Below are positions 1-8,371 of a DNA stretch of 64,000 nucleotides, piece by piece (the stretch's first letter is position 1; each line of letters begins with the position of its first letter). Below the pieces are notes generated by a model. It had not been told where the DNA came from. It saw nothing but the letters and a program-made list of their open reading frames with translations, and made no database searches. The DNA is from Kaistia sp. 32K (GTDB taxonomy: Bacteria > Pseudomonadota > Alphaproteobacteria > Rhizobiales > Kaistiaceae). The position numbers and the translations under genes are program-made. Location: NCBI RefSeq assembly GCF_016629525.1, contig NZ_AP024269.1, positions 4,600,001 to 4,664,000 on the forward strand. The letters are read 5' to 3'.

Positions 1-373
1 GATCGAGCCGGAGCGCCGCGTCGCGGACGACATCCTCGGTCACGTCGGTTTCGACCTTCGAGGCCTTCTTCGGCCACGACACCCAGATCATGCCGTCGCG
101 CCGGATGGCATCCTGCAACCGCGCCAGCTCGCCCTCGACCTCGGCGCGGCTCGCCGTGAAGGCGTGCACCGCGTCGAGTTCGCGATCCGGGCCGAGCGGC
201 TCGGCCCAGTTCGCCGTGCGGACGACGCGCCCGAACGGAACACAGTCGGCAAGCGCCTCCAGCTCCGGCGGCAGCGAAACGAAGGCCACCGCCATGCCCG
301 GCTTGAAGCCGAGCTTTTCCGGGAGCGAACGCCCGGAATAGCCGGCTGCGGGAGGGCTCGCGGGGGCCATCAT
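1..373 (-). CDS. DUF3052 family protein, 3' end beyond window edge
   Basis: Open reading frame running off the left edge; 124 codons are visible from the ATG at 373. The N-terminal pattern GYSGRSLPEKLGFKPGM and the later run WVSWPKKASKVETDVTED are typical of DUF3052, a small family of unknown function. It starts 6 nt after the sdhA stop codon and its Shine-Dalgarno (AAGGGCGG) overlaps that stop, so it is probably translated as part of the sdh operon. sdhB, expected after sdhA, is not in the window and may lie just beyond. A second ATG follows immediately at 370. Family call is firm; role is unknown. Confidence 0.8.
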   Translation of the reverse strand, partial: MMAPASPPAAGYSGRSLPEKLGFKPGMAVAFVSLPPELEALADCVPFGRVVRTANWAEPLGPDRELDAVHAFTASRAEVEGELARLQDAIRRDGMIWVSWPKKASKVETDVTEDVVRDAALRLD

Positions 374-379
374 CCGCCC

Positions 380-2200
380 TTAGTAAACGCGAGCCTTCGG
401 CTCGATGTACTGGATGTCGTTCGACATCGTGTAGGTGTGCACCGGCCGGTCGTCGAGCTTCACCGTCTTCTTCTCGGCGTCGATGAAGGCGAGCGAATGC
501 TTCATCCAGTTGACGTCGTCGCGCTCGGAATAGTCCTCGCGGGCATGGGCGCCGCGCGATTCCTTGCGGTTCTGCGCGGAATCCATGGTGACGACGGCCT
601 GGACGATCAGGTTCTCGAACTCGAGCGTCTCGACCAGGTCCGAGTTCCAGATCAGCGAGCGGTCGGTGACCTTGACGTCGTCCGAGCCCTTCCAGACCTG
701 GTGGATCAGCTCGTGGCCCTCGTCCAGCACTTCGCCGGTGCGGAAGACGGCGCAGTTCGACTGCATCACCTTCTGCATGCTGAGCCGCATCTCGGCCGTC
801 GAGGTCGAGCCGCTGGCGAAGCGCAGGCGGTCGAGGCGAGCGATCGCGTCCTCGCCGGCGCCCTTGGCGAGCTCGCGCTGCGCCTGGTTCGGCTGCACCG
901 TCTCGATGCAGCGCAGCGCCGCGGCGCGGCCGAACACGACGAGGTCGGTGAGCGAATTGGAGCCGAGGCGGTTGGCGCCGTGCACCGAGACGCAGGCGGC
1001 CTCGCCGACGGCCATCAGGCCCGGAACGATCTGGTCGGGATCGCCGCCGACCTTGTTCAGCACTTCGCCGTGATAGTTCGTCGGGATGCCGCCCATGTTG
1101 TAGTGGACGGTCGGCAGGACCGGGATCGGCTCCTTGGTCAGGTCGACGCCGGCGAAGATCTTGGCGCTCTCGGAAATGCCGGGCAGCCGCTCATGCAGGA
1201 GTGCCGGATCGAGATGATCGAGGTGAAGGTGGATATGATCCTTCGCCTTGCCGACGCCGCGGCCCTCGCGGATTTCCATGGTCATGGCGCGCGAGACGAC
1301 GTCGCGCGAGGCCAGGTCCTTGGCGGAGGGGGCATAGCGCTCCATGAAGCGCTCGCCTTCCGAATTGGTCAGGTAGCCGCCCTCGCCGCGCGCACCCTCG
1401 GTGATCAGGCAGCCGGCGCCGTAGATGCCGGTCGGGTGGAACTGCACGAATTCCATGTCCTGCAGCGGCAGGCCGGCGCGCAGTACCATGCCGCCGCCGT
1501 CGCCGGTGCAGGTATGGGCCGAGGTGGCGGAGAAATAGGCGCGGCCATAGCCGCCGGTCGCCAGGATCGTCTTGGCGGCGCGGAAGCGGTGCAGCGTGCC
1601 GTCCTCGAGGCAGAGCGCCACGACGCCCCGGCACTCGCCGTCTTCCATGATCAGGTCGATGGCGAAATATTCGATGAAGAACTCGGCGGCGTAGCGCAGC
1701 GACTGGCCATAGAGCGTGTGCAGGATGGCGTGGCCGGTACGGTCGGCGGCGGCGCAGGTGCGCTGGGCGATGCCCTTGCCGAAATTCGTCGTCATGCCGC
1801 CAAACGGCCGCTGGTAGATCTTGCCCTCTTCGGTGCGCGAGAACGGCACGCCGAAATGCTCGAGCTCATAGACGGCGGCGGGGGCGTTGCGGACGAGATA
1901 TTCGATCGCGTCCTGGTCACCCAGCCAGTCCGACCCCTTGACGGTGTCGTACATGTGGAAGCGCCAGTCGTCCTCGCCCATGTTGCCGAGGGCGGCCGAA
2001 ATGCCGCCCTGCGCGGCAACCGTATGGGAACGGGTCGGAAACACCTTGGTGATGCAGGCGGTCTTCAGGCCGGCCTCGCTGGCGCCGAGCGTGGCGCGGA
2101 GGCCCGCGCCGCCGGCGCCGACGACGACGACGTCGAAGGTGTGGTCGACGAAATTGTAGGCGCGGCCGTTGATGGACGCGCTGGCGTTGGCTTCAGCCAT
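380..2200 (-). CDS. sdhA: Succinate dehydrogenase flavoprotein subunit
   Basis: 606 aa, full length for SdhA. It oxidises succinate to fumarate in complex II on the cytoplasmic face of the inner membrane, passing electrons through covalent FAD. Visible marks are the Rossmann motif [12 protein letters not shown] near residues 25-36, the flavinylation histidine in [11 protein letters not shown] (His59), the substrate-site run QFHPTG and the arginine loop [10 protein letters not shown]. The C-terminal helical region ends in the usual [10 protein letters not shown] and WMKHSLAF runs. It starts 4 nt after sdhD ends, consistent with one sdhC-sdhD-sdhA transcript. Its flavinylation partner SdhAF4 (DUF1674) lies about 28 kb away at 30835. 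Confidence 0.98.
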   Translation of the reverse strand: MAEANASASINGRAYNFVDHTFDVVVVGAGGAGLRATLGASEAGLKTACITKVFPTRSHTVAAQGGISAALGNMGEDDWRFHMYDTVKGSDWLGDQDAIEYLVRNAPAAVYELEHFGVPFSRTEEGKIYQRPFGGMTTNFGKGIAQRTCAAADRTGHAILHTLYGQSLRYAAEFFIEYFAIDLIMEDGECRGVVALCLEDGTLHRFRAAKTILATGGYGRAYFSATSAHTCTGDGGGMVLRAGLPLQDMEFVQFHPTGIYGAGCLITEGARGEGGYLTNSEGERFMERYAPSAKDLASRDVVSRAMTMEIREGRGVGKAKDHIHLHLDHLDPALLHERLPGISESAKIFAGVDLTKEPIPVLPTVHYNMGGIPTNYHGEVLNKVGGDPDQIVPGLMAVGEAACVSVHGANRLGSNSLTDLVVFGRAAALRCIETVQPNQAQRELAKGAGEDAIARLDRLRFASGSTSTAEMRLSMQKVMQSNCAVFRTGEVLDEGHELIHQVWKGSDDVKVTDRSLIWNSDLVETLEFENLIVQAVVTMDSAQNRKESRGAHAREDYSERDDVNWMKHSLAFIDAEKKTVKLDDRPVHTYTMSNDIQYIEPKARVY

Positions 2201-2204
2201 GGCT

Positions 2205-2576
2205 TCAGCCTCCGAAGCTGATCTTGAGGAAGGCGAGGATGGTCGCCACGCCGATGGCGACCGCGAAGAACGTGTTGGCGACGAGCGCGAGGATCTTCAG
2301 GCCACCGTGGACATAGTCCTCGATGATGATCTGCATGCCGAGCTTCATGTGCCAGACGCCGGTGCCGATCATCAGGATCATCAGGAGCGCGACGAACGGG
2401 TTGGCCAGCGTCGCGACGACTTCCGGATAGGGCTTGCCGGCGAGCACGATGACCAGGATGACGAACAGGACGGCGAGGATGGCGAGCGCGGCGCCGGTGA
2501 GGCGCTGGTGCCAGAAGTGACCCGTGCCTTCCTTGGCCGAGCCGAGTCCGCGAACGCGGCCGAGCGGTGTACGCAT
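2205..2576 (-). CDS. sdhD: Succinate dehydrogenase membrane anchor subunit
   Basis: 123 aa integral membrane subunit of complex II. Three hydrophobic segments are seen at about residues 29-46, 58-74 and 92-118, the normal SdhD topology. The N-terminal run [20 protein letters not shown] and the haem-region [10 protein letters not shown] with IIIEDYVHG are alphaproteobacterial SdhD signatures; the histidine in WHMK is a probable haem b or quinone-site residue. The ATG at 2576 is chosen because the conserved TPLGRVRG block begins there; the longer open frame upstream only overlaps sdhC. It lies 11 nt after the sdhC stop. Confidence 0.95.
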   Translation of the reverse strand: MRTPLGRVRGLGSAKEGTGHFWHQRLTGAALAILAVLFVILVIVLAGKPYPEVVATLANPFVALLMILMIGTGVWHMKLGMQIIIEDYVHGGLKILALVANTFFAVAIGVATILAFLKISFGG

Positions 2577-2587
2577 GTGATTGCCCC

Positions 2588-2986
2588 TCAGCGAATGGCG
2601 AGCGCCACGACCCAGATCAGGATCGTCAGCACGGCGGAACCGATGATGTTGGCCCAGGCGAGATTGTCGCGCGACGACTTGGAGAAGCCCGCGCCGAAAT
2701 CCCAGACGAAGTGGCGGAGGCCGCCGAGCAGGTGCTGCATCAGCGCCCAGCTGTAGCCGAACAGCACCAGCAGGCCGATCCAGGAGCCGAACACCCACGA
2801 GACGTAGGAGAACGGACCCGGCCCCGCGGCGGCCGCGATCGCCCACCAGGCGAGGAGCAGCGTGCCGAAATAGAGAGCGCCTCCCGTGACACGCTGCAGG
2901 ATCGACACCGTCATGGTGACCGGCCAGCGGTAGACCTGAAGGTGCGGAGAAAGCGGTCGGCTCTTCTTCGCCGCGGCATTCGACAT
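2588..2986 (-). CDS. sdhC: Succinate dehydrogenase cytochrome b556 subunit
   Basis: 132 aa. SdhC and SdhD together bind haem b and form the quinone site. Family signatures are [11 protein letters not shown] near residues 10-20, SILQRVTG at 28-35, and the haem-ligand region HLLGGLRH around 85-92. Three transmembrane segments are evident. The ATG at 2986 is preferred because a GAGG (2996-2999) sits 9 nt upstream; an ATG at 2995 would add three residues but leaves almost no spacing. It is the first gene of the leftward sdh operon. Confidence 0.95.
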   Translation of the reverse strand: MSNAAAKKSRPLSPHLQVYRWPVTMTVSILQRVTGGALYFGTLLLAWWAIAAAAGPGPFSYVSWVFGSWIGLLVLFGYSWALMQHLLGGLRHFVWDFGAGFSKSSRDNLAWANIIGSAVLTILIWVVALAIR

Positions 2987-3003
2987 CGTGTTCATCCTCA
3001 ATC

Positions 3004-3074
3004 GCTTACGTAAACGTAAGCATTTAGGGTCGAGAGTTTGGACCGGTTCTAACCCCATTGTGCGACGCGGTCAA
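3004..3074 (-). promoter_or_regulatory. sdhC promoter with palindromic operator candidate
   Basis: On the minus strand a -35 box TTGACC (3069-3074) is followed after exactly 17 nt by a -10 box TAGAAC (3046-3051), giving a start near 3039. At 3004-3021 there is a perfect palindrome with 8-bp arms, GCTTACGT-AA-ACGTAAGC. It would lie about 18-36 nt inside the transcript and 18 nt before the sdhC start codon. This position suits a repressor that blocks elongation or initiation. The box and palindrome are read directly; the regulator is unknown. Confidence 0.6.
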
Positions 3075-3232
3075 AACGGTCTTTTGCATGACGCAACGTG
3101 AGACGTTGACTTTTCGCGACTCGCGCCGGCGGCATGTAATCATCCCCGCATTGACACCCTGGCGGAAGCTTTCGCAAGCGGCTCTCGCAGCGGCAAGCGA
3201 GCCGCCGGACCCGGAGAAACCAGGAGAAGCCC

Positions 3233-3613
3233 ATGTCGCGCCAACGGATCTCGACCGGATCGCCCTTCGAAAAGGAAGCCGGCTATTCGCGCGCCGTCGT
3301 CCAGGGCCCCTGGTGCTTCGTCGCCGGAACCACGGGCTATGACTACAAGACGATGACGATGCCCGACGGCGTCGCCGAGCAGGCGAAGAACGCCATGGCG
3401 ACGATCGCATCCGCGCTCGACGAAGCGGGCTTCACGCTCGGGGACGTCGTGCGCGTGCATTATCATGTCACCGACGCCCTCTTCGCCGACGCGGTCTTCG
3501 CCGTCGTCGGTCCGCTCTTCCGCGACATCCGCCCGGCGGCGACGATGACGGTATGCGGCCTGATCCGGCCCGAAATGAAGGTCGAGATCGAGGTGACGGC
3601 GCTCAAAGCCTGA
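3233..3613 (+). CDS. Rid family (YER057c/UK114) protein, non-RidA type
   Basis: 126 aa with the small trimeric RidA-like fold: VAGTTGYDY in the N-terminal half, the [18 protein letters not shown] helix, [10 protein letters not shown] and the terminal KVEIEVTA strand. RidA enzymes hydrolyse reactive enamines or imines with an arginine equivalent to E. coli Arg105 (context ARSC). Here the aligned segment reads RPAATM, putting Ala103 at that place, so this is probably not a classical deaminase. A good ribosome site (AGGAGA) precedes the ATG by 6 nt. It is divergent from sdhC and 89 nt before leuB. Confidence 0.85.
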   Translation: MSRQRISTGSPFEKEAGYSRAVVQGPWCFVAGTTGYDYKTMTMPDGVAEQAKNAMATIASALDEAGFTLGDVVRVHYHVTDALFADAVFAVVGPLFRDIRPAATMTVCGLIRPEMKVEIEVTALKA

Positions 3614-3702
3614 TTCGCCGGCTTGCATCGCCGCTTTGGCGCGGCTATCGCTGCCCGCGCATTCATCCGCCCGCAGACCCGCTCGACAAGAGAACCCGCG
3701 AC

Positions 3703-4815
3703 ATGACCAGCTACAAGCTTCTCCTTCTCCCCGGTGACGGCATCGGCACGGAAATCATGGCCGAAGTGAAGACGGTCATCGACTGGTTCACGAAGCGCGG
3801 CACCGCCGCCTTCGAATACGAGCAGGATCTCGCCGGCGGCGCCGCCTATGACGCGCACGGCAAGGCGATCTCGGAAGCGACGATGAAGCTGGCGCAGGAA
3901 TCCGACGCCGTGATCTTCGGCGCCGTCGGCGGCCCGAAGTGGGACAGCGTTCCCTATGACGTCCGTCCGGAAGCGGCGCTGCTGCGCCTGCGCAAGGATC
4001 TGGAGCTCTTCGCCAATCTGCGTCCGGCGATCTGCTACCCGGCGCTGGCCGATGCCTCGTCGCTGAAGCGCGAGCTGGTCGAGGGCCTCGACATCCTGAT
4101 CGTGCGCGAGCTGACCGGCGGCGTCTATTTCGGCTCGCCGAAGGAAATCGTCACGCTCGAGAGCGGCGAGAAGCGCGCCGTCGACACCCAGCTCTACACC
4201 ACCTCCGAGATCGAGCGCATCGCCCGCGTCGCCTTCGACCTCGCCAAGACCCGTTCGAGCCGCGTCGCCTCGGCCGAGAAGCGCAACGTCATGAAGTCGG
4301 GCGTGCTCTGGAACCAGGTCGTCACCAAGGTCGGCAAGGAAGAATATCCGGACGTCGCGCTCGAGCATGTGCTCGCCGACAATTGCGCCATGCAGCTCGT
4401 CCGCCGGCCGAAGCAGTATGACGTCATCGTCTGCGACAACCTGTTCGGCGACATCCTGTCCGACGTCGCGGCGATGCTGACCGGCTCGCTCGGCATGCTG
4501 CCGTCGGCAGCCCTCGGCGCGCCCGACGCTTCGACCGGCCGCCGCAAGTCGATGTACGAGCCCGTGCACGGCTCGGCCCCGGACATCGCCGGCAAGGGCA
4601 TCTCCAACCCGATCGCCATGATCGCGTCCTTCGCAATGGCGCTGCGCTACTCCTTCGGCCTCACCCAGGAAGCCGACCTGCTCGACCGCGCCATCTCCGG
4701 CGTGCTCAGCAAGGGCCTGCGCACCGGCGACATCTATACCGAGGGCACGAAGAAGGTCGGCACGAAGGAAATGGGCGCCGCGATCGTCGCGGAACTCGAC
4801 CTGCTGTCGGCCTGA
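3703..4815 (+). CDS. leuB: 3-isopropylmalate dehydrogenase
   Basis: 370 aa, normal length. LeuB oxidatively decarboxylates 3-isopropylmalate with NAD in leucine synthesis. Visible features are the N-terminal [14 protein letters not shown], the substrate region [16 protein letters not shown], the tyrosine-containing [12 protein letters not shown], the metal-binding [11 protein letters not shown], and the NAD-site run [15 protein letters not shown]. The start at 3703 is chosen because the conserved domain begins immediately; the longer frame from 3553 would overlap the upstream gene's end. A strong hairpin follows the stop. Confidence 0.97.
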   Translation: MTSYKLLLLPGDGIGTEIMAEVKTVIDWFTKRGTAAFEYEQDLAGGAAYDAHGKAISEATMKLAQESDAVIFGAVGGPKWDSVPYDVRPEAALLRLRKDLELFANLRPAICYPALADASSLKRELVEGLDILIVRELTGGVYFGSPKEIVTLESGEKRAVDTQLYTTSEIERIARVAFDLAKTRSSRVASAEKRNVMKSGVLWNQVVTKVGKEEYPDVALEHVLADNCAMQLVRRPKQYDVIVCDNLFGDILSDVAAMLTGSLGMLPSAALGAPDASTGRRKSMYEPVHGSAPDIAGKGISNPIAMIASFAMALRYSFGLTQEADLLDRAISGVLSKGLRTGDIYTEGTKKVGTKEMGAAIVAELDLLSA

Positions 4816-4830
4816 GACGACCCGCAAATC

Positions 4831-4867
4831 GCCCGAGCCTTTCCTCGTTTCGACGAAAGGCTCGGGC
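4831..4867 (+). terminator. Hairpin after leuB
   Basis: A perfect 13-bp stem (GCCCGAGCCTTTC at 4831-4843 with its complement at 4855-4867) around an 11-nt loop lies 15 nt after the leuB stop. There is no immediate T-run; five Ts occur about 17 nt later. It probably ends or protects the leuB transcript. Confidence 0.6.
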
Positions 4868-4902
4868 CGAAACGCGGCTGAATCTTTTTGCCGGGCTCTG
4901 AC

Positions 4903-4931
4903 TGGTCAAGCCCCGGTGATCTCTGTATAAG
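4903..4931 (+). promoter_or_regulatory. Probable rpmF promoter
   Basis: TGGTCA (4903-4908, 4 of 6 matches to the -35 consensus) is separated by 17 nt from TATAAG (4926-4931). The predicted start lies about 70 nt before rpmF, after the leuB hairpin, so rpmF would have its own promoter. Confidence 0.5.
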
Positions 4932-5010
4932 GCCGCATTCAGATTGGATTGCTATGCCCGGCCGGGCGGCACGCCGCCGGTTCGACGGCATATGACGAAG
5001 GAAGAGTACA

Positions 5011-5196
5011 ATGGCAGTTCCGAAGCGAAAGACGTCGCCGTCGAAGCGTAACATGCGCCGTTCGCACGACGCCCTGACGCAGCCGGCTTACACCGAGGAC
5101 AAGAACTCGGGCGAGCTCCGCCGTCCGCACCACATCGACCTCAAGACCGGCATGTATCGCGGCCGTCAGATCCTGACGCCGAAGAGCGAAGGTTAA
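5011..5196 (+). CDS. rpmF: 50S ribosomal protein L32
   Basis: 61 aa, with the family-diagnostic start [20 protein letters not shown] and the basic, short body. It is a structural protein of the large ribosomal subunit. The alphaproteobacterial form lacks the zinc cysteines seen in some bL32 proteins; none are visible here. GAAGGAAG precedes the ATG. It has its own promoter candidate upstream and is followed by two hairpins and a T-tailed terminator. Confidence 0.97.
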   Translation: MAVPKRKTSPSKRNMRRSHDALTQPAYTEDKNSGELRRPHHIDLKTGMYRGRQILTPKSEG

Positions 5197-5202
5197 TCCT
5201 GA

Positions 5203-5279
5203 CAGGCGTTCGCGCCTGGCGGGCTGGCTAGCCAGCGATGGAAGTTCAAGGGTCGGCCCAGCGCCGGCCCTTTTCTTTT
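5203..5279 (+). terminator. rpmF terminator region with UUCG hairpin
   Basis: Directly after the rpmF stop is CAGGCG-TTCG-CGCCTG (5203-5218), a hairpin with a UUCG tetraloop. It is followed by the 14-bp palindrome GCTGGCTAGCCAGC (5223-5236), then an 8-bp stem GGGTCGGC/GCCGGCCC (5250-5270, one G-T pair) followed by TTTTCTTTT. The last hairpin is a standard intrinsic terminator; the first two may shield the 3' end. Confidence 0.75.
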
Positions 5280-5403
5280 GCGCGCGCCTTCTGACCGCTC
5301 GGGATAAGCCGAAAGATGGGTCCGGCCCCCCATGGCGTTCGCGCAAACGTTTCACTAGGCTTGCCGAAATCGCCGTCTGGCAGCAGCGGCCTGCGCAAAG
5401 GAC

Positions 5404-7101
5404 ATGCCCATCGTGGAGACTGTGGTGAACGGCTCCGATCAGACCGAACGCCCGGACGGCACCGCCGCCATTCTCTCCACCATCGGCGAGGTCGCCTATC
5501 GCTGGACGCGGGAAGGCGACCGGCTCGAATGGGGCGGCGACGCGCTCGCCCTGTTCGGCATCGCCTCGGCCGAGGCGATCGCCACCGGCCATGCCTTCGA
5601 CACGCTGCTCGACGATGCCAGCCCGCTCGCCCGCCACGACAGCCTGCTGATCGGCGCCGACCATGGCGGCGGCGTTCCCTACCAGATCGAATATGCCCTG
5701 CGCCCGTCCGGGCCGCGCGGCCCCGTGCTCTGGATCGAGGATACCGGACGCTGGTACGCCGATGGCGGCGAGACCGCGCGGCGGGCCGAAGGGGTGATGC
5801 GCGTCATCAACGAGCGGCATGCGCGCGAGCAGCGCCTCGCCTTCCTGTCCGGCTATGACGACGTCACCGGCCTCTACAACCGCTCCGCCCTGCTCGACAT
5901 TCTCGACCAGACCATCTGCGACGCGAAGGAGCGCGACGTCAACGCCGCCTTCCTGCTCGTCGCCATCGACGATTTCCGCCTGATCAACGACGCCTATGGC
6001 TATCGCGCCGGCGACCGCGTGCTCGCCGCCGTGGCGCGGCGGATCCGCGGGCGGCTGCGCGACGGCGACATCATGGGCCGCTTCTCCGGCCACAAGCTCG
6101 GCCTGGTCCTGATGGGCTGCGACGAGAACGAGATGGCCTTCGCCGCCGAGCGGTTCCTGGCCGCCGTTCGCGACGACGTGGTAGCGACCGCCGACGGCAC
6201 GGTGTCGATCACCATCTCGGTCGGCGGCGTCGCGGTGCCGCACGACGCCGGCAACCGCGAGGAGGCGATGGAGCGGGTGCAGGAGAGCCTCGGCGTCGCG
6301 CGCGATTCCGGCCGCGGCCGTTTCGTCGGCTACAGCCCCTCGCCCGAGCGCGACGCCCAGCGCCAGACCAACATCACCCTGTCGCAGCAATTGATCGGCG
6401 CCCTGTCCGAGCAGCGGCTGCGGCTGGCGTTCCAGCCCGTCGTCGACATCCACAGCCGCGAGACGGTGTTCCACGAATCGCTGCTGCGGCTGGCGCAGCC
6501 CGACGGCAGCATCGCCTCGGCCGGGCAGATCGTGCCGCTCGCCGAACGCCTCGGCCTGTCGCGCCTGTTCGACCTCGCCGTGCTCGACCGCGTGCTGGAG
6601 ACGCTGGCCCGCCATCCCGACGCCCGCCTGTCGCTCAACGTCGCGCCGGAAACGGCGGCCGGGGCGGACTGGCTGGCCAAATTCGCCAAGACCGTCAGCC
6701 AGCGCCCGGACATCGGCAGCCGGCTGATCGTCGAGATCACCGAGACCAGCGCCATCCGCAATCTCGACGAGACGGCCTATTTCGTCTCCACCGTGCACGA
6801 CCTCGGCGCCCGCCTCGCCATCGACGATTTCGGCGCCGGCTTCACCTCGTTCCGCAATCTCCGGGCGCTCCGGATCGACATGGTCAAGATCGACGGCAGC
6901 TTCATCGCGACGCTGCCGACCAGCCCGGACGACCAGATCTTCGTGCGCCGGCTGGTCGAGCTCGCCCAGGATCTCGGCATCGAGACAGTCGCCGAATGGG
7001 TGCAGGACGAGGAAACGGTCGCGCTGCTGTCATCCTGGGGCGTCAACCGCATCCAGGGCCACCTCAGCGGCGCCGCGACCCTGTCGCCGCCCTGGAAGTA
7101 G
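5404..7101 (+). CDS. Cyclic-di-GMP phosphodiesterase with degenerate GGDEF (GGDEF-EAL protein)
   Basis: 565 aa, no membrane segment. A PAS-like N-terminal region (about 20-140) precedes a GGDEF domain (about 150-310) whose signature reads SGHKL (228-232), so it should not make c-di-GMP. The EAL domain (about 325-560) keeps the key residues: Glu358 in ESL, the Asn in SLNVAPET, EITET, the DD pair in IDDFGAG, the Lys in VKIDGSF, AEWV and the Gln in IQGH. It is therefore probably an active phosphodiesterase that uses the dead GGDEF for GTP sensing or dimerisation. The start is uncertain; a GTG pair at about 5424-5429 is an alternative. Confidence 0.9.
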   Translation: MPIVETVVNGSDQTERPDGTAAILSTIGEVAYRWTREGDRLEWGGDALALFGIASAEAIATGHAFDTLLDDASPLARHDSLLIGADHGGGVPYQIEYALRPSGPRGPVLWIEDTGRWYADGGETARRAEGVMRVINERHAREQRLAFLSGYDDVTGLYNRSALLDILDQTICDAKERDVNAAFLLVAIDDFRLINDAYGYRAGDRVLAAVARRIRGRLRDGDIMGRFSGHKLGLVLMGCDENEMAFAAERFLAAVRDDVVATADGTVSITISVGGVAVPHDAGNREEAMERVQESLGVARDSGRGRFVGYSPSPERDAQRQTNITLSQQLIGALSEQRLRLAFQPVVDIHSRETVFHESLLRLAQPDGSIASAGQIVPLAERLGLSRLFDLAVLDRVLETLARHPDARLSLNVAPETAAGADWLAKFAKTVSQRPDIGSRLIVEITETSAIRNLDETAYFVSTVHDLGARLAIDDFGAGFTSFRNLRALRIDMVKIDGSFIATLPTSPDDQIFVRRLVELAQDLGIETVAEWVQDEETVALLSSWGVNRIQGHLSGAATLSPPWK

Positions 7102-7222
7102 GGTCCGCTCCGGCGTCTCGGCTCTCCCAGCGGTGATCTTCGAACCAAGCAGGCTGCTCGGTGTGAGGTGGTCGATCGATCGACCGAGCCGCTCCTTCCG
7201 AACGGCAGCCCCCAACCTCGAC

Positions 7223-7377
7223 CATCATCCTGAGGTGCCCGGCAAAGCCGGGCCTCGAAGGAGGGTCCAGGGAACGCCCTGATTTGGAACGCTGGGTGGG
7301 CTACTTCGTCTGCAAGCCGGGGTGCCCCGCTGGATCCTCCTTCGAGGCTTCGCTGCGCGAAGCACCTCAGGATGATG
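7223..7377. repeat. Head-to-head pair of 48-bp hairpin repeats
   Basis: Two inverted copies of one element lie between the GGDEF/EAL gene and phhB. Arm A is 7223-7270; arm B is 7331-7377 on the other strand. Both share the outer block CATCATCCTGAGGTG and the block CCTCGAAGGAGG. The central stem differs: arm A has GCCCGGC-AAA-GCCGGGC, arm B has GCTTCGC-GCA-GCGAAGC. Each keeps perfect self-complementarity. The same pair occurs at 24370-24511. The rest of this roughly 350-bp gap shows no gene. Confidence 0.85.
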
Positions 7378-7450
7378 ATGGAGCCGGTTGATCGGTCTGG
7401 ATGGCCATCGACCTCTCCCCGAGGAAGAGGTGAAGAACGGCCGCCCGCCC

Positions 7451-7741
7451 CTACCCTGCGAAACGGTCCATCGCCTCCGCCAGCGCGATGTCGCGCTCGG
7501 TCAGGCCGTCGACGTCGTGCGTCGCCAGCGTCACGGTGACGGTCCGGTAGATGTTAGCCCATTCCGGGTGGTGGTTCATCCGCTCGGCGAGCAGCGCCAC
7601 CCGCGTCATGAAGGCAAAGGCCTCCTGGAAATCGCCGAAGACGAATGTCTTGGTGATGGCGTCGCGGCCCTCGACCAGGGTCCAGCCCTCGAGGCCGGCC
7701 AGCGCCGTCGTCCGTTCCGTTTCTCCCAGCCGTGCGATCAT
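7451..7741 (-). CDS. phhB: 4a-hydroxytetrahydrobiopterin dehydratase (pterin carbinolamine dehydratase)
   Basis: 96 aa, usual family size. It dehydrates 4a-hydroxytetrahydropterin formed by aromatic amino acid hydroxylases. The core signature is present: [20 protein letters not shown], then the catalytic NHHPEW, then [17 protein letters not shown]. Its ATG overlaps the stop of thpR by 4 nt (ATGA), so the two are translationally coupled. No phenylalanine hydroxylase is in the window, so the substrate source is not visible here. Confidence 0.93.
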   Translation of the reverse strand: MIARLGETERTTALAGLEGWTLVEGRDAITKTFVFGDFQEAFAFMTRVALLAERMNHHPEWANIYRTVTVTLATHDVDGLTERDIALAEAMDRFAG

Positions 7742-8292
7742 CCCCTTGCCTCCGAATATTCGGCCAGCGGATAGGCCTGTTCGACGATATAGGGCCCGCC
7801 GCCCGTCGACGCCTTGGACGAGAACAGCACGAAGCGGCCGACATGGAACGGCGAGGCGACGAGCCCGCCCCGGAGCGTCAGATAATCGGCGACGTCGCGA
7901 TGCGGCGTGTTGCGCAGGCGCGCCAGCGTTACATGCGGCGTGTATTTGCGCCCCTCGGGCGGCAGGCCGATGCGCTGGATGATCCGCTCCTGCTCGGCCT
8001 GCAGCTCGGTGAGCGCCCGCGACGGCGCGATCCGCGCGACGATCGAATGCGGCTTGGCGGTGCCGAACGAATCGAGCCCGGCCAACTGCAGGTCGAACTC
8101 GCGCCGGCGGACGCGGGCCATCGCATCGGCGATCTCGTCCGCGGTGCGATCGTCGATGTCGCCGATGAAGCGCAGGGTGACGTGGTAGTTCTCCGCGTCG
8201 ATCCATCGCGCGCCGGCGAGGCCGCCGCGCAGGAGCGAGAGCCGTTGGGCGAGGTCCGCCGGGATCTCGAGACCGGTGAACAGGCGCGGCAT
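7738..8292 (-). CDS. thpR: RNA 2',3'-cyclic phosphodiesterase (LigT family)
   Basis: 184 aa. Members open 2',3'-cyclic phosphate RNA ends. The two catalytic HxT motifs of the 2H phosphoesterase family are seen: YHVTLRFIG near residues 36-44 and [10 protein letters not shown] near 117-126. The start [10 protein letters not shown] is typical. It overlaps phhB by 4 nt at its end. GGAGGGCGACC precedes the ATG. Confidence 0.93.
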   Translation of the reverse strand: MPRLFTGLEIPADLAQRLSLLRGGLAGARWIDAENYHVTLRFIGDIDDRTADEIADAMARVRRREFDLQLAGLDSFGTAKPHSIVARIAPSRALTELQAEQERIIQRIGLPPEGRKYTPHVTLARLRNTPHRDVADYLTLRGGLVASPFHVGRFVLFSSKASTGGGPYIVEQAYPLAEYSEARG

Positions 8293-8371
8293 GGTCGCCC
8301 TCCTTTTTCGGGTGGCGGGAGCCTCAAGGGTCGCGGTTTGCCGGCCGGCTGTAAAGCCCTTTCCGGTCGCC

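Noticed and set aside
164..2221. Long plus-strand open frame (685 codons) opposite sdhA
   Set aside because: It mirrors the sdhA coding region and arises from high-GC codon bias. Its protein is Arg/Val/Ala-rich without any domain; sdhA on the other strand is certain.
3106..3140. TTGACT ... TGTAAT as a promoter for the Rid-family gene
   Set aside because: The spacing between the boxes is 23 nt, too long for a sigma-70 promoter.
7223..7377. Considered as a CRISPR array
   Set aside because: Only two inverted copies, no regular spacers and no cas genes; the pairs are palindromic intergenic repeats.
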